A stretch of 64,000 bases of DNA from an uncultured Gemmiger sp. (GCA_944386225.1 CALXAH010000003.1:110599-174598); one strand, 5' to 3'. Positions 24,436 to 34,628 are shown, numbered from the stretch's first letter. Numbers and translations: made by a program. The notes: a model not told the origin generated them from the letters alone.

Positions 24436-25079
24436 ACCATCTTCTCCTGTTTCACCTTGTGGTCGATCACATGGCGGCTGGCCAGTTCGGCGCGGATGTC
24501 CTCCACCGAAATGCCCATCTCCACCATCAGCACCATCACATGGTACATCAGATCCGCGATCTCGTACACCGTCTCCCGCTTGTCCTCGGCCTTGCCCGCG
24601 ATGATCACCTCGGTGGACTCCTCGCCCACCTTTTTCAGGATCTTGTCCAGCCCTTTCTGGAACAGATAGGTGGTGTAGCTGCCCTCCGGCAGGGTCTCCT
24701 TGCGGCCCTGCAGCAGGGCGTACAGCCCCTCCACGCTGAAGGGCTCGCCGCCCTCGCCGATGAACAGCGGGTCGTTGAAGCAGCTGTCGGTGCCCAGATG
24801 GCAGGCCGGGCCCTCCTTGTCCACCGTTACCACCAGCGCGTCCCGGTCGCAGTCCGCCACAATGGTGCGGATGTGCTGCACGTTGCCGCTGGTCTCCCCT
24901 TTGCGCCACAGCTCCTGCCGGGAACGGCTCCAGAAGCAGGTGCGCTTTTCCTTAAGGCTGATGGCCAGGCTCTCCCGGTTCATGTAGGCCAGGGTCAGCA
25001 CCTTCTTGCTGGCGGCATCCACCACGATGGCCGGGATCAGCCCCTGGGCGTCAAATTTCAGATCGTCTATCGTAAGCAT
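24432..25079 (-). CDS. hisIE: Bifunctional phosphoribosyl-AMP cyclohydrolase / phosphoribosyl-ATP pyrophosphatase
   Basis: Residues 1-110 are the HisI cyclohydrolase with the metal motif DCDRDALVV and a CHLGTDSCF cysteine pair; residues about 115-215 are the HisE pyrophosphatase with EESTEVIIAGK and ADLMYHVMVL. The fused enzyme catalyses the second and third steps of histidine synthesis. The 215-residue length is usual. The start at 25079 has a nearby AAGGAG site; it begins 16 bp after the hisF stop. Confidence 0.95.
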   Translation of the reverse strand: MLTIDDLKFDAQGLIPAIVVDAASKKVLTLAYMNRESLAISLKEKRTCFWSRSRQELWRKGETSGNVQHIRTIVADCDRDALVVTVDKEGPACHLGTDSCFNDPLFIGEGGEPFSVEGLYALLQGRKETLPEGSYTTYLFQKGLDKILKKVGEESTEVIIAGKAEDKRETVYEIADLMYHVMVLMVEMGISVEDIRAELASRHVIDHKVKQEKMV

Positions 25080-25095
25080 ATCGTTTCTCCTTTGT

Positions 25096-25854
25096 TTACA
25101 GCCGCACATTGATGCCCGCGCCGGCCAGCTGCCGTTTCAGGTCGGGAATGGCTACCTGCCCGAAATGGAAGATGCTGGCAGCCAGACCCGCGTCCACGGC
25201 GGGCAGGGTCTTGAACAGGGTGATGAAATCCTGGATGCAGCCCGCGCCGCCGGAGGCGATCACCGGCACCGGCGCCACCCGGCAGACTGCGTCCAGCATC
25301 TCCAGATCAAAGCCCTGGCGCACCCCGTCGGTGTCGATGCTGTTCAGCACGATCTCCCCCGCGCCCGCGTCCACGCCCCGGCGCACCCAGTCCAGCAGTT
25401 CCCGGCCGGTGTCCTCCCGGCCGCCCCGGGCAAATACATGGTACTGCCCGTCCACCCGGCGGGCGTCCACGCTCAGCACCACACACTGGTCGCCGTATTT
25501 CTTGGCCGCTTTGCCGATCAGAGAGGGGTCCCGCAGGGCCCCGCTGTTCACGCTGACCTTGTCCGCGCCGCATTTCAGCACCCGGTCAAAATCCTCCAGG
25601 GTGTTGATGCCGCCCCCCACCGTCAGGGGGATAAAGATGGTGGAGGCCACCCGGGTAAGCACGTCGGTGAACAGCCGCCGCCCCTCGGCGGAGGCGGTGA
25701 TGTCGTAGAACACCAGTTCATCGGCGCCGTTGTCGCTGTAGAACTTGCCCAGCGCCACCGGGTCGTTCACGTCCGCCAGCCCGGCGAAGTTGACCCCCTT
25801 GACCACCCGCCCGTCCTTTACATCCAGGCAGGGAATGATGCGTTTGGTGATCAT
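25096..25854 (-). CDS. hisF: Imidazole glycerol phosphate synthase, cyclase subunit
   Basis: HisF joins ammonia from HisH to PRFAR and yields imidazole glycerol phosphate and AICAR. The 252-residue TIM barrel starts with RIIPCLDVKDGRVVKGVNF (catalytic Asp11) and has the second catalytic Asp in the ILNSIDTDG-like segment, plus phosphate loops VGGGI and ASGGAG. It overlaps hisA by 4 bp. Confidence 0.97.
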   Translation of the reverse strand: MITKRIIPCLDVKDGRVVKGVNFAGLADVNDPVALGKFYSDNGADELVFYDITASAEGRRLFTDVLTRVASTIFIPLTVGGGINTLEDFDRVLKCGADKVSVNSGALRDPSLIGKAAKKYGDQCVVLSVDARRVDGQYHVFARGGREDTGRELLDWVRRGVDAGAGEIVLNSIDTDGVRQGFDLEMLDAVCRVAPVPVIASGGAGCIQDFITLFKTLPAVDAGLAASIFHFGQVAIPDLKRQLAGAGINVRL

Positions 25855-26573
25855 GCCTGCGGCCCCCCTTCCCGGACGGCCAGCGCCAGATCCACCGCGC
25901 CGGTGTAGTACGCCTTGCCCACAATGGCCCCGTACAGCCCGGCGGCCTGCAAACGGCGCAGATCCTCGTTGCTGCCCACCCCGCCGGAGGCGGTGATATC
26001 GCAGCTCACGGCAGCCTGCAGCGCCGCCAGCCGGTCATAGGCCGGGCCCGCCAGGGTGCCGTCGGTGTCAATGTCGGTAAAGATCAGATGCCGCACCCCG
26101 AGAGCCTCCATCCGGCGGGCGAACTCCCGGTACTCCACGCCGGAATCCTCCACCCAGCCCGCGGTGCAGACCCGGCCGTTCCGGGCATCCACCCCCACGG
26201 CGATCCGCTCCGGGCCAAAGGTTTCCACCGCCCGGCGCACCAGATCCGGGTCGGTCACGGCGGCGGAACCGATCACCGCCCGGTATACCCCCAGGTTAAA
26301 CACATCCTCAATATCCTGCAAACGTCGGATGCCGCCGCCCAGCTCTACCCGCAGGCTGGTTTCGCACACCGCCCGCACCGCGTCGGCGTTGCGGCGTACC
26401 CCGTCTTTGGCGCCGTCCAGGTCTACCATGTGCACCCAGGCAGCCCCCGCACCGGCAAAGGCCCGGGCTACCGTGACCGGGTCGTCCGCCACCTGGTGTA
26501 CGGTGGCAAAATCCCCTTTCAGCAGCCGCACCACCCGGCCGTCCTTCAGATCAATGGCAGGGAACAGTATCAT
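25851..26573 (-). CDS. hisA: ProFAR isomerase
   Basis: HisA isomerises the aminoaldose ProFAR to PRFAR by an Amadori rearrangement. The 240-residue TIM barrel begins FPAIDLKDGRVVRL (catalytic Asp) and has ELGGGIR, the second Asp in FTDIDTDGTLAGP, and ASGGVG. Its start overlaps the hisH stop by 4 bp. Confidence 0.97.
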   Translation of the reverse strand: MILFPAIDLKDGRVVRLLKGDFATVHQVADDPVTVARAFAGAGAAWVHMVDLDGAKDGVRRNADAVRAVCETSLRVELGGGIRRLQDIEDVFNLGVYRAVIGSAAVTDPDLVRRAVETFGPERIAVGVDARNGRVCTAGWVEDSGVEYREFARRMEALGVRHLIFTDIDTDGTLAGPAYDRLAALQAAVSCDITASGGVGSNEDLRRLQAAGLYGAIVGKAYYTGAVDLALAVREGGPQA

Positions 26574-27202
26574 ACCGCGCCCCCCTTTCCCTCACAGAAA
26601 TTGCGCAGGATGCCAAGCCCCACCGCGCCGCTTTTTTCCGGGTGGAACTGGGTGCCCATCACATTGCCCCGGGCCACCGCGGCGGTGACCTCCGGGCCGT
26701 ATTCGGCGGTGGCGATCACGCTTTCCGCGCAGTCCACCGCATGGAAGGAATGCACAAAATACACGCAGTCCCCCTCGTTCACCCCCGCCAGCAGCGGATG
26801 CACCGGATTGCGGCGGTGCAGCCCGTTCCAGCCGATGTGGGGTACTTTCAGATTTTTCTCCGGGGGCAGATCGGGGGCCAGCGCGGCCACATGGCCGGGG
26901 ATAAGCCCCAGCCCCTCGTGGCGGCCGTACTCCTCGCTGTAGTCAAACAGCATCTGCATGCCCAGACAAATGCCCAGCAGCGGCTTGCCCTGCCCGGCCA
27001 GACGGCGCAGCACCTGATCCAGCCCCTTTTCCCGCAGAGCGGCGGCCGCGTCGCCGAACGCCCCCACCCCCGGCAGAATCAGCCGGTCGGCGGCGGCCAG
27101 CGCGTCCCCGTCGCCGCTGACCAGGGTTTCGGCCCCCAGCACCGCCAGCGAACTGCGCAGGCTGAACAGGTTGCCCACCCCGTAATCCACAATGCCTACC
27201 AT
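26570..27202 (-). CDS. hisH: Imidazole glycerol phosphate synthase, glutaminase subunit
   Basis: HisH is a class I glutamine amidotransferase that passes ammonia to HisF. The 210-residue protein starts VGIVDYGVGNLFSL, has the nucleophile Cys in GICLGMQ (about residue 81) and the His-Glu pair in GTQFHPEKS near the C-terminus. The start at 27202 (MVGIVDYG) is chosen by family length; it begins one base after the hisB stop. Confidence 0.97.
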   Translation of the reverse strand: MVGIVDYGVGNLFSLRSSLAVLGAETLVSGDGDALAAADRLILPGVGAFGDAAAALREKGLDQVLRRLAGQGKPLLGICLGMQMLFDYSEEYGRHEGLGLIPGHVAALAPDLPPEKNLKVPHIGWNGLHRRNPVHPLLAGVNEGDCVYFVHSFHAVDCAESVIATAEYGPEVTAAVARGNVMGTQFHPEKSGAVGLGILRNFCEGKGGAV

Positions 27203-27203
27203 G

Positions 27204-27791
27204 TTACAGCACTCCTTTGGTGGAGGGGATCTCATCCGCAAAGGCGGCCTCGATGGCCACCGCCTGCCGCAGACTGCGGGCCAGGCTCTTGAAGGTACCC
27301 TCCAGAATATGATGGCTGTTCCTGCCCGCCAGCTGGCGGATGTGCAGGGTCAGCCCGGCCCGCCGGGCCAGCGCCTGGAAGAACTCCTCCCCCAGTTCGG
27401 TGTCGAACTCGCCCACCCGGGGAGAGGGGATGTCCAGCTCACAGCACAGCAGCCCCCGGCCGGAGATGTCCACCGCCGTCAAGATCAGGGCCTCGTCCAT
27501 GGGCAGGATGCAGCTGCCGTAGCGGGTGATGCCCCGCATATCCCCCAGCGCCTGGGCAAAGGCGTCCCCCAGGCAGATGCCGATATCCTCCGCCGTGTGG
27601 TGGAAATCCACCTGGCTGTCCCCCTCGCACTCCACCGTCAGGTCAAACCGGCCGTGCCGGGCAAACAGGGTGAGCATGTGATCCAGAAAACCGCAGCCGG
27701 TGTCGATCTGGCTTTTGCCGGTGCCGTCCAGATCCAGGCCCAGCAGCACGCTGGTTTCACTGGTGGCCCGCTGAATGTTGGCGCTGCGCAT
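27204..27791 (-). CDS. hisB: Imidazoleglycerol-phosphate dehydratase
   Basis: The 195-residue manganese enzyme dehydrates imidazole glycerol phosphate. It has the family metal motifs FLDHMLTLFARH, VDFHHTAEDIGI, DISGR and HHILEGTFK. It is the monofunctional form without a phosphatase domain, consistent with hisJ at the end of the operon. Confidence 0.97.
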   Translation of the reverse strand: MRSANIQRATSETSVLLGLDLDGTGKSQIDTGCGFLDHMLTLFARHGRFDLTVECEGDSQVDFHHTAEDIGICLGDAFAQALGDMRGITRYGSCILPMDEALILTAVDISGRGLLCCELDIPSPRVGEFDTELGEEFFQALARRAGLTLHIRQLAGRNSHHILEGTFKSLARSLRQAVAIEAAFADEIPSTKGVL

Positions 27792-27794
27792 GGT

Positions 27795-28871
27795 TCATTC
27801 TCCTTTTTCCTTGAGTATCACATCCAGGGCGGCCAGCAGCGCGTCCATCTCCTCTTTGGAGCCGATGGTGATGCGCAGGTAGTCCCGGATGCCGGGTTTG
27901 TTGAAATGCCGTACCAGCACCCCCTGCCGGCGCAGCGCGTCGTACAGCTGCGCCCCGTCGGTGCCGGGCAGCCGGGCAAACACAAAGTTCGCCAGGCTGG
28001 GCACCACGGCAAAGCCCCGCCGGGTCAGTTCTTCGGTGGTGTAGGCCCGGTTTTCCATCACGGTGCGGCAGTTGGCCGCGTGGTAGGCTTCGGATTCCCC
28101 GGTAAGCGCCGCCGTGCCCGCCGCCAGGGTCACCCGGTCCAGGCTGTAGGGGTTGGTGGAATACTTCACCGCCTCCAGATCGGCGATCAGCGCCGCGCTG
28201 CCGATGGCAAAGCCCAGCCGGGCCCCGGCCATGGAGCGGGATTTGGAAAAGGTCTGCACCACCAGCAGGTTTTCGTACCGCTTTGTCAGCGGCACACAGC
28301 TCTCGGCGCCGAAATCCACATAGGCCTCGTCCACCAGAACCAGGTGGTCGGGGTTGGAGGCCGCGATCCGCTCGATCTCGTCCACCCCCAGCGCCAGCCC
28401 GGTGGGGGCGTTGGGATTGGCCAGCACCACGTTTTCCCCCCGGCCGATGTAATCCGTCACATCAATGGATAAATCCTCCCGCAGAGGGATGGCGGTGTGG
28501 GGCAGGCCGTACAGCCCGGCCAGCACCGGGTAGAACCCGTAACTCACCGCCGGGAAGGCCACCGGCTTGTCCGGCCCGCAGAAAGCCTGAAAGGCAAAGT
28601 TCAGGATATCGTCCGACCCGTTGGATACGAGGACATTCTCCTCCCCCACTCCGAACCGGGCGGCCAGCGCCCGGCGCAGGTCCCGGCAGGTGGGGTCCGG
28701 GTAGAGGTTGAGCCGTTCGGCCTCGGCCCCCCGCACGGCGGCGACTACGCCGGGCGCGGGCGGAAAGGGCGACTCGTTGGTATTCAGCTTCACATACTGC
28801 CGGTCCCGGGGCTGTTCGCCGGGCACATAGGGCTCCAGCGCGGCCATCCGGGCGCTCAGAAAGCGGCTCAT
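27795..28871 (-). CDS. hisC: Histidinol-phosphate aminotransferase
   Basis: The 358-residue pyridoxal-phosphate enzyme moves an amino group from glutamate to imidazole acetol phosphate. Visible are LNTNESPFPP near the N-terminus, NPNAPTG, DEAYVDF, the PLP lysine in TFSKSRSMAGARLG, and the C-terminal VRHF and LRITIG arginine motifs. ATG at 28871 is preferred over the in-frame GTG at 28880 because AAAGGAGTGA lies seven bases upstream. Confidence 0.96.
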   Translation of the reverse strand: MSRFLSARMAALEPYVPGEQPRDRQYVKLNTNESPFPPAPGVVAAVRGAEAERLNLYPDPTCRDLRRALAARFGVGEENVLVSNGSDDILNFAFQAFCGPDKPVAFPAVSYGFYPVLAGLYGLPHTAIPLREDLSIDVTDYIGRGENVVLANPNAPTGLALGVDEIERIAASNPDHLVLVDEAYVDFGAESCVPLTKRYENLLVVQTFSKSRSMAGARLGFAIGSAALIADLEAVKYSTNPYSLDRVTLAAGTAALTGESEAYHAANCRTVMENRAYTTEELTRRGFAVVPSLANFVFARLPGTDGAQLYDALRRQGVLVRHFNKPGIRDYLRITIGSKEEMDALLAALDVILKEKGE

Positions 28872-28876
28872 GGGTC

Positions 28877-30160
<1,284 letters not shown>

Positions 30161-30166
30161 AACGGA

Positions 30167-30796
30167 TTACCCCTTTCGCTGTTCTTCCAGCGCCCGGCAC
30201 AGCTGCCGCAGACGCTCGTTTTTGAATTTATAGCCCACCTTGTTGGCAATCAGCCGGGCGCTGATGGGCACGATCTCCTCTTTCACTTCCAGCCCGTTCT
30301 CCACCAGGGTGCGGCCGGTCTCCACGATGTCCACGATCACATCGCTCAGCCCCAGGATCGGGGCCAGCTCGATGGAACCGTTCAGATGGATGATGTCGAT
30401 CTCCCGGCTTTGCCCGGCGTAGTAGTCCCGGGCGATGCGGGCGAATTTGGTGGCCACCCGCAGGGTGCGGGAGCGGTCGTCGTAGAACTCCTTTTTCCCG
30501 GCCACGCACATCCGGCAGCGGCCCACCCCCAGATCCGCCAGCTCGTATACGTCGGGGCGGTATTCCAGCAGGATGTCCTTGCCGGCCACCCCGATGTCCG
30601 CCGCGCCCTGTTCCACATAGATGGCCACGTCGCTGGGCTTGACCCAGAAATACCGCATCCCGTTTTCGGCGTTTTCAAAAATCAGGCGGCGGTTATCCTC
30701 CAGCAGGCCCGGGCAGGCGTACCCGGCGGCCTCAAAGCTGCGATAGACCTTTTCGCCCAAACGGCCCTTGGGCAGGGCCACATTGATCCATTCCAT
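30167..30796 (-). CDS. hisG: ATP phosphoribosyltransferase, short form
   Basis: HisG joins ATP and PRPP in the first, feedback-controlled step. The 209-residue length marks the short form, which lacks the regulatory domain and works with HisZ, encoded directly upstream. Motifs include ALPKGRLGEKV, KPSDVAIYVEQGAADIGVAG and the PRPP-binding VDIVETGRTL. Confidence 0.97.
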   Translation of the reverse strand: MEWINVALPKGRLGEKVYRSFEAAGYACPGLLEDNRRLIFENAENGMRYFWVKPSDVAIYVEQGAADIGVAGKDILLEYRPDVYELADLGVGRCRMCVAGKKEFYDDRSRTLRVATKFARIARDYYAGQSREIDIIHLNGSIELAPILGLSDVIVDIVETGRTLVENGLEVKEEIVPISARLIANKVGYKFKNERLRQLCRALEEQRKG

Positions 30797-30799
30797 ACC

Positions 30800-31882
30800 T
30801 TAACCTCCCATCCGGCACACCTGGCCGAAGGTCAGGCCCTCGGGGGCCTCCCGCTCCACCCGGACGGTCTTTCCCTCCGCCCGCAGCCGCCGGGCCTCGG
30901 CGGCCAGACCGGCGGCGGGGGTGTCCGGCCCGTAGAGCAGCAGCACATCCACGGCGGGCCGCTCCTGGGGGGCCAGCCGGTCCAGCTGATCCAGATACAC
31001 CGCAAAGCCCACGGCGCCGCCACGGCGGCCCATCCGGGCCAGCAGATGGTCATACCGGCCGCCGCTCAGCACCGCCACCGGAAGCCCGGGCACAAAGCCC
31101 CGGAACACCACACCGCTGTAATACTGCCGGTCACTGACCAGCGAAAAGTCCAGCCGCAGCCGGTCAGCCCAGGGGGTCAGCAGTTCGCACAGCGCCCGCA
31201 GTTCCTCCACCGCCCGCATGGCGGTGTCGCTGCCCGCGGCCAGGGCTTCCAGCTGGGGCAGGGCGGCGGCGGGGCTGTCGTAGAGCAGCGCCAGGCGGCA
31301 CAGCCGCTCCCGGGCGGCGTCCGCCACCCCCAGCGCCAGGCACAGTTCGGTCAGGCGGGGGGTGTTCTTCTCCCCCAGCGCCTCCAGCAGACGGCGCTCG
31401 TCCTCGGCGGGCAGGCCCAGCGCGGCCAGCAGCCCGTTCACCACACCCAGGTGGCTGATGTCCAGCAGCCAGTCCGGCGCCAGCGCGTCCAGGCTGCGCA
31501 CCGCCACCTCCAGCACCTCCGCCTCGGCGTAGCCGTCCAGCGGGCCGATGCACTCCAGCCCCATCTGCAGGATCTCCCGGAAATTGCGGGTGTCCCGCCC
31601 GGTACGGTAGACGTTTTCCTGGTAGAACACCTTCTGCAGCGCCGGGGCCGGGCGGCTGTTTTTCAGAATCGAGAGGGTCACGTCCGGCTTCAGCGCCATC
31701 AGCTTGCCGTCCAGATCGGTAAAGGTCAGGATATCCGGGCTGTTCAGAAAGCTCTTGTTGCGCACATACAGGTCGTATTCCTCAAACTTGCTCATTTTAT
31801 AGGGCAGATACCCGTACTGCCGGTACAGCCCCTGCAGCCGGGCGGCCGCCTGTTCGGCACGGGGAATGGTTCGTTCTTCCAT
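30800..31882 (-). CDS. hisZ: ATP phosphoribosyltransferase regulatory subunit
   Basis: HisZ resembles histidyl-tRNA synthetase but only regulates HisG and senses histidine. The 360-residue protein has class II synthetase-like motifs: LYRQYGYLPYKMSKFEEYD, LMALKPDVTLSI, VFYQENVYR and YYSGVVFRGFV. Its pairing with short HisG confirms the type. It is the first gene of the ten-gene histidine operon. Confidence 0.95.
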   Translation of the reverse strand: MEERTIPRAEQAAARLQGLYRQYGYLPYKMSKFEEYDLYVRNKSFLNSPDILTFTDLDGKLMALKPDVTLSILKNSRPAPALQKVFYQENVYRTGRDTRNFREILQMGLECIGPLDGYAEAEVLEVAVRSLDALAPDWLLDISHLGVVNGLLAALGLPAEDERRLLEALGEKNTPRLTELCLALGVADAARERLCRLALLYDSPAAALPQLEALAAGSDTAMRAVEELRALCELLTPWADRLRLDFSLVSDRQYYSGVVFRGFVPGLPVAVLSGGRYDHLLARMGRRGGAVGFAVYLDQLDRLAPQERPAVDVLLLYGPDTPAAGLAAEARRLRAEGKTVRVEREAPEGLTFGQVCRMGG

Positions 31883-31986
31883 GGTGACCTTGCCTTTCCC
31901 GGGGAAAACCCCCGTATATAGATCGCGGCACGGCGGGGACTGCCATTCCCGCGCCCGCCCGCTTTATCACTTTATCATACTATCAT

Positions 31987-32015
31987 AGTTTAATGCCGCC
32001 GGGCCAAAAAGTCAA
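31987..32015 (-). promoter_or_regulatory. Promoter of the histidine operon
   Basis: TTGACT (32010-32015) and TAAACT (31987-31992) on the minus strand with a 17-bp spacer. Downstream the minus strand reads TGATA-AAG repeats (about 31964-31985), a possible operator. The ~100-nt leader shows no T-box features. Confidence 0.65.
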
Positions 32016-32106
32016 TCCGCACAACCGCCAAAGCGGCGGCGCAAAGGGGCGGCATGTATGTACATTTTACCACGCCCCGCACAGCCGGGCAATACTGCTT
32101 TAACGC

Positions 32107-32142
32107 AGAAAAGCCGCCGGGCAATCACCCGACGGCTTTGTG
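32107..32142 (-). terminator. Terminator of the purine salvage operon
   Basis: A stem of about 11 bp with one mismatch (around 32109-32119 with 32128-32139) followed on the minus strand by TTTTC, just after the phosphoribosyltransferase stop codon. Confidence 0.65.
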
Positions 32143-32149
32143 GCTGCAA

Positions 32150-32692
32150 TTACAGGGGGAACAGGGGCAGCGGCTCCAGGAACAGGATATCGTCCCGATT
32201 GGCGGCGTCGCCCTCGGCCAGGATGGCGGCACGGGCCACCACCTGGGCGCCGGCCTTTTCCACCAGGCGCTCGATGGCCTGCAGGCTCTCGCCGGTGCTG
32301 ATCACGTCGTCCACCAGGGCCACCCGCTTGCCGCGGATCGCCAGGGCGTCCTTGCCGTCCAGGCACAGGGTCTGGGTTTTTTGGGTGGTGATGGAGTTCA
32401 CCTCGTCCACCAGCGGCTGCTCCATGTAGGGCTTCACGCTCTTGCGGGCCACGATGTAGTAGGGCAGGCCCAGCAGGCGGCTCAGCTCCTGCACCAGGGG
32501 GATGCCCTTGGCCTCGGCGGTCACCAGATAGTCCACCTGGGGCAGCTTTTCCGCCAGCAGCGGGGCGGCGGCGGTCACCAGTTCGCAGTCGCCCAGGATC
32601 ACAAAGCTGGCGATGGCCAGATTCGGGGCAATCTGGATGATGGGCAGCTGACGGGTCACGCCCGCCACATTCAGTTCATAGCACTCGTTCAT
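32150..32692 (-). CDS. Purine phosphoribosyltransferase (adenine/xanthine type)
   Basis: The 180-residue enzyme would join a free purine base to PRPP. The PRPP-binding motif ALVDDVISTGES (about residues 124-135) and the upstream DYLVTAEAKGIPL are like those of adenine and xanthine phosphoribosyltransferases. The exact base cannot be told. It follows the permease gene by 18 bp, making a two-gene uptake-and-salvage unit. Confidence 0.9.
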   Translation of the reverse strand: MNECYELNVAGVTRQLPIIQIAPNLAIASFVILGDCELVTAAAPLLAEKLPQVDYLVTAEAKGIPLVQELSRLLGLPYYIVARKSVKPYMEQPLVDEVNSITTQKTQTLCLDGKDALAIRGKRVALVDDVISTGESLQAIERLVEKAGAQVVARAAILAEGDAANRDDILFLEPLPLFPL

Positions 32693-32710
32693 TGTCTGCC
32701 TCCTATACGG

Positions 32711-33787
32711 TTACAGGCCCAGGCCGAAGCCAAACAGGGTCTTGAGCAGGATACCGGCCAGCATACCCACAAAGGGATCCACAAAGGCGGTCACGCCCAT
32801 GGTCACACCGGCCACGATGGTGCCGCCGGCCTCGGTGGTGGAGAAAGCGATCGCCGCGTCGCCGGGTACGGTGGCCACAGCGCCCAGGATCAGCAGGAAA
32901 CCGGCAATGGACTGGCTGGGCACAAACTTGCCGATCTTGGGCAGCAGGCCCAGGAACAGGATGGCGGCCATCAGGATCATCATCAGTACGCCCGCGCCCA
33001 CCGGATGGGGGGCGGAAGCGGTGGCGGAGATGATGGCCTCCACCGGGCCGCCGCCGAACAAGCTGCTGATGGCGTCGGCCAGGCCGGAGTAGATGGTCAG
33101 GTGATCCACGTTCTGGGTGGCGCCGGCCATGCCGCCGGTGATGCCGCCGAAGGCGATGTTGGCGCCCACGGTCAGGCAGGCCAGAGCCAGCGCGCCCCGC
33201 AGCACCCGCAGATTAAAGGTGGGCTTTTGCAGCTTGATGGCCGCCATCTTCTCGCTCACCGCGTTCTCCCCGATCTTCTGACCGGCGATCCTGGCGGCCA
33301 CGCTGCCCGCCACCAGGGACAGGATGATGGTGTACACCAGGTCATGACCCATAAAGAAGTAGACCAGCGCCGCCACCACGATGGAAACAATGGAAACCAG
33401 GGCGTTCTCCTTGATCATGCCCAGGGCCAGCTTGGTCAGCACCAGGCCGACGCCCGCCATCATGGCGTGGATTACGGTATCACCGGCAAAGCTGGTGATG
33501 GCGGTCATCAGGCCGCAGGCGCCCAGCACCGCCATGGTCACACCGGCAAAGAACACCATGCTCAGCCGTTCCCGCATGTTCTTGCCCATGGAACCGGCCA
33601 TAACGATGGTTTCCGCCTGGAAGGAGATGGGGGCCACGCTGCCCAGGGCCAGACAGCCCACCGCGCCCACGATAAAGCCCAGCGCCGTAGGCACCGAGGC
33701 AAAGCCAAAGCTCATGGCCAGCAGACCCTGGGGGATGCCGTTGAGCATCACACCGACAGCTGCCAGCAGATCCTGCAAGTATTCCAT
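32711..33787 (-). CDS. Nucleobase permease (NCS2/AzgA-like)
   Basis: A 358-residue membrane protein with about ten hydrophobic segments. It has SVAPISFQAETIVMAGS in the first part and an internal repeat ending IAGFLLILGAVATVPGDAA, consistent with the NCS2 family of purine/uracil transporters. It is shorter than typical NCS2 proteins (about 430), so assignment to a subgroup is uncertain. The neighbouring phosphoribosyltransferase supports purine uptake. Confidence 0.75.
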   Translation of the reverse strand: MEYLQDLLAAVGVMLNGIPQGLLAMSFGFASVPTALGFIVGAVGCLALGSVAPISFQAETIVMAGSMGKNMRERLSMVFFAGVTMAVLGACGLMTAITSFAGDTVIHAMMAGVGLVLTKLALGMIKENALVSIVSIVVAALVYFFMGHDLVYTIILSLVAGSVAARIAGQKIGENAVSEKMAAIKLQKPTFNLRVLRGALALACLTVGANIAFGGITGGMAGATQNVDHLTIYSGLADAISSLFGGGPVEAIISATASAPHPVGAGVLMMILMAAILFLGLLPKIGKFVPSQSIAGFLLILGAVATVPGDAAIAFSTTEAGGTIVAGVTMGVTAFVDPFVGMLAGILLKTLFGFGLGL

Positions 33788-33825
33788 TCTACACGCTCCT
33801 TACACCATACACGGGGCCGCGCCCC

Positions 33826-33860
33826 GCAAAAAAACAAGCAGGCCGGAAGCGTCCGGCCTG
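33826..33860 (-). terminator. Intrinsic terminator inside the purine permease leader (candidate attenuator)
   Basis: A 9-bp perfect stem (33839-33847 with 33852-33860) followed on the minus strand by CTTG and seven T. It lies between a strong promoter (33874-33902) and the permease start (33787), so transcription would stop about 40 nt after initiation unless prevented. Confidence 0.75.
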
Positions 33861-33873
33861 ACGAACAGGTATC

Positions 33874-33902
33874 ATTATACCCGGTTTATTTTCCGGGGGC
33901 AA
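33874..33902 (-). promoter_or_regulatory. Promoter of the purine permease operon
   Basis: TTGCCC (33897-33902) and a consensus TATAAT (33874-33879), 17-bp spacer, minus strand. The predicted start of transcription is only about 7 nt before the terminator hairpin. Confidence 0.75.
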
Positions 33903-34006
33903 TAGAAGCGGATGAAGTATGACTTTTGTTTTTGCGCTGTTTCGACAACCCCACAAAACGAATGCGCCGCGCATCCGGCGGCCCGGGCGCGCGGCGCAAA
34001 GGGGAT

Positions 34007-34453
34007 TCAGTCCTGTTTTTCCTGTTCCTGCACGGCGGCTTTCGCGTGGGAATGGGGGTCGCAGCTGCAGCCCCGGGCGGCCGCCTGGGCCTTGATCTCC
34101 CGGAACTCCTCGTTCAAGGCGGCTTCGGCTTCGGCCTCCTCGTTCTTGATTTCCCAGTGCAGCAGGAAGGTCAGCGCCGCCCGCAGCACAATGATCGCGC
34201 CCACAATGGCGATCTCGCTCAGATCGCGCACCACCACGGTACGCAGGATCTCACTGCCCAGCTTGAATTCCAGGCAGAGGGCCATGCCCTTGGCCAGCTT
34301 GAGCCGCACCATAGGATCATGCCGGATGTAGTTGACCACGCCCTGCACGCCGGCCACAATCAGCACGATCACGCCCACCAACTCGAACAGGTGGATCGCG
34401 TTGGCAACCAGAACGTCCAGCAGTTCCGCCATAAATTCCTCAAACTGCATCAT
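34007..34453 (-). CDS. DUF1622 family membrane protein
   Basis: The 148-residue protein has three hydrophobic stretches (about 13-38, 55-70 and 80-103) around the conserved RLKLAKGMALCLEFKLGSEILRT segment that marks the DUF1622 family, and a charged, Glu-rich C-terminal tail ending with a Cys/His motif (GCSCDPHSH). Function of the family is unknown. The start at 34453 follows GAGGACAC; a strong promoter lies at 34510-34538. Confidence 0.85.
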   Translation of the reverse strand: MMQFEEFMAELLDVLVANAIHLFELVGVIVLIVAGVQGVVNYIRHDPMVRLKLAKGMALCLEFKLGSEILRTVVVRDLSEIAIVGAIIVLRAALTFLLHWEIKNEEAEAEAALNEEFREIKAQAAARGCSCDPHSHAKAAVQEQEKQD

Positions 34454-34509
34454 CGGTGTCCTCCTCGTTTTCGCTTCCCGTCGGGGGCACGCGCCCCCAC
34501 ATGTAGCCG

Positions 34510-34538
34510 ATTATACCAGATTGCCCGCCCCATTGCAA
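34510..34538 (-). promoter_or_regulatory. Promoter of the DUF1622 gene
   Basis: TTGCAA (34533-34538) and TATAAT (34510-34515) with a 17-bp spacer on the minus strand. Confidence 0.8.
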
Positions 34539-34590
34539 GGCGGCCGCCGGGGGCAGCGGCACCCGGCAGATCCGGCGTGCCGTGAAAATG

Positions 34591-34628
34591 AAAAACCGGC
34601 AGGCCCCTGACGGAGCCTGCCGGTTTTT
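34591..34628 (-). terminator. Terminator of the tRNA-Thr gene
   Basis: A perfect 14-bp stem (34591-34604 with 34615-34628) starting right at the CCA end of the tRNA and followed on the minus strand by T-rich sequence. Confidence 0.85.

Noticed and set aside
31883-31992. T-box or histidine leader peptide controlling the his operon
   Set aside because: The roughly 100-nt leader has no T-box sequence, no run of His codons and no terminator hairpin.
33788-33902. Purine riboswitch before the permease
   Set aside because: There is no room or sequence for the conserved three-way junction between the predicted transcript start and the terminator.
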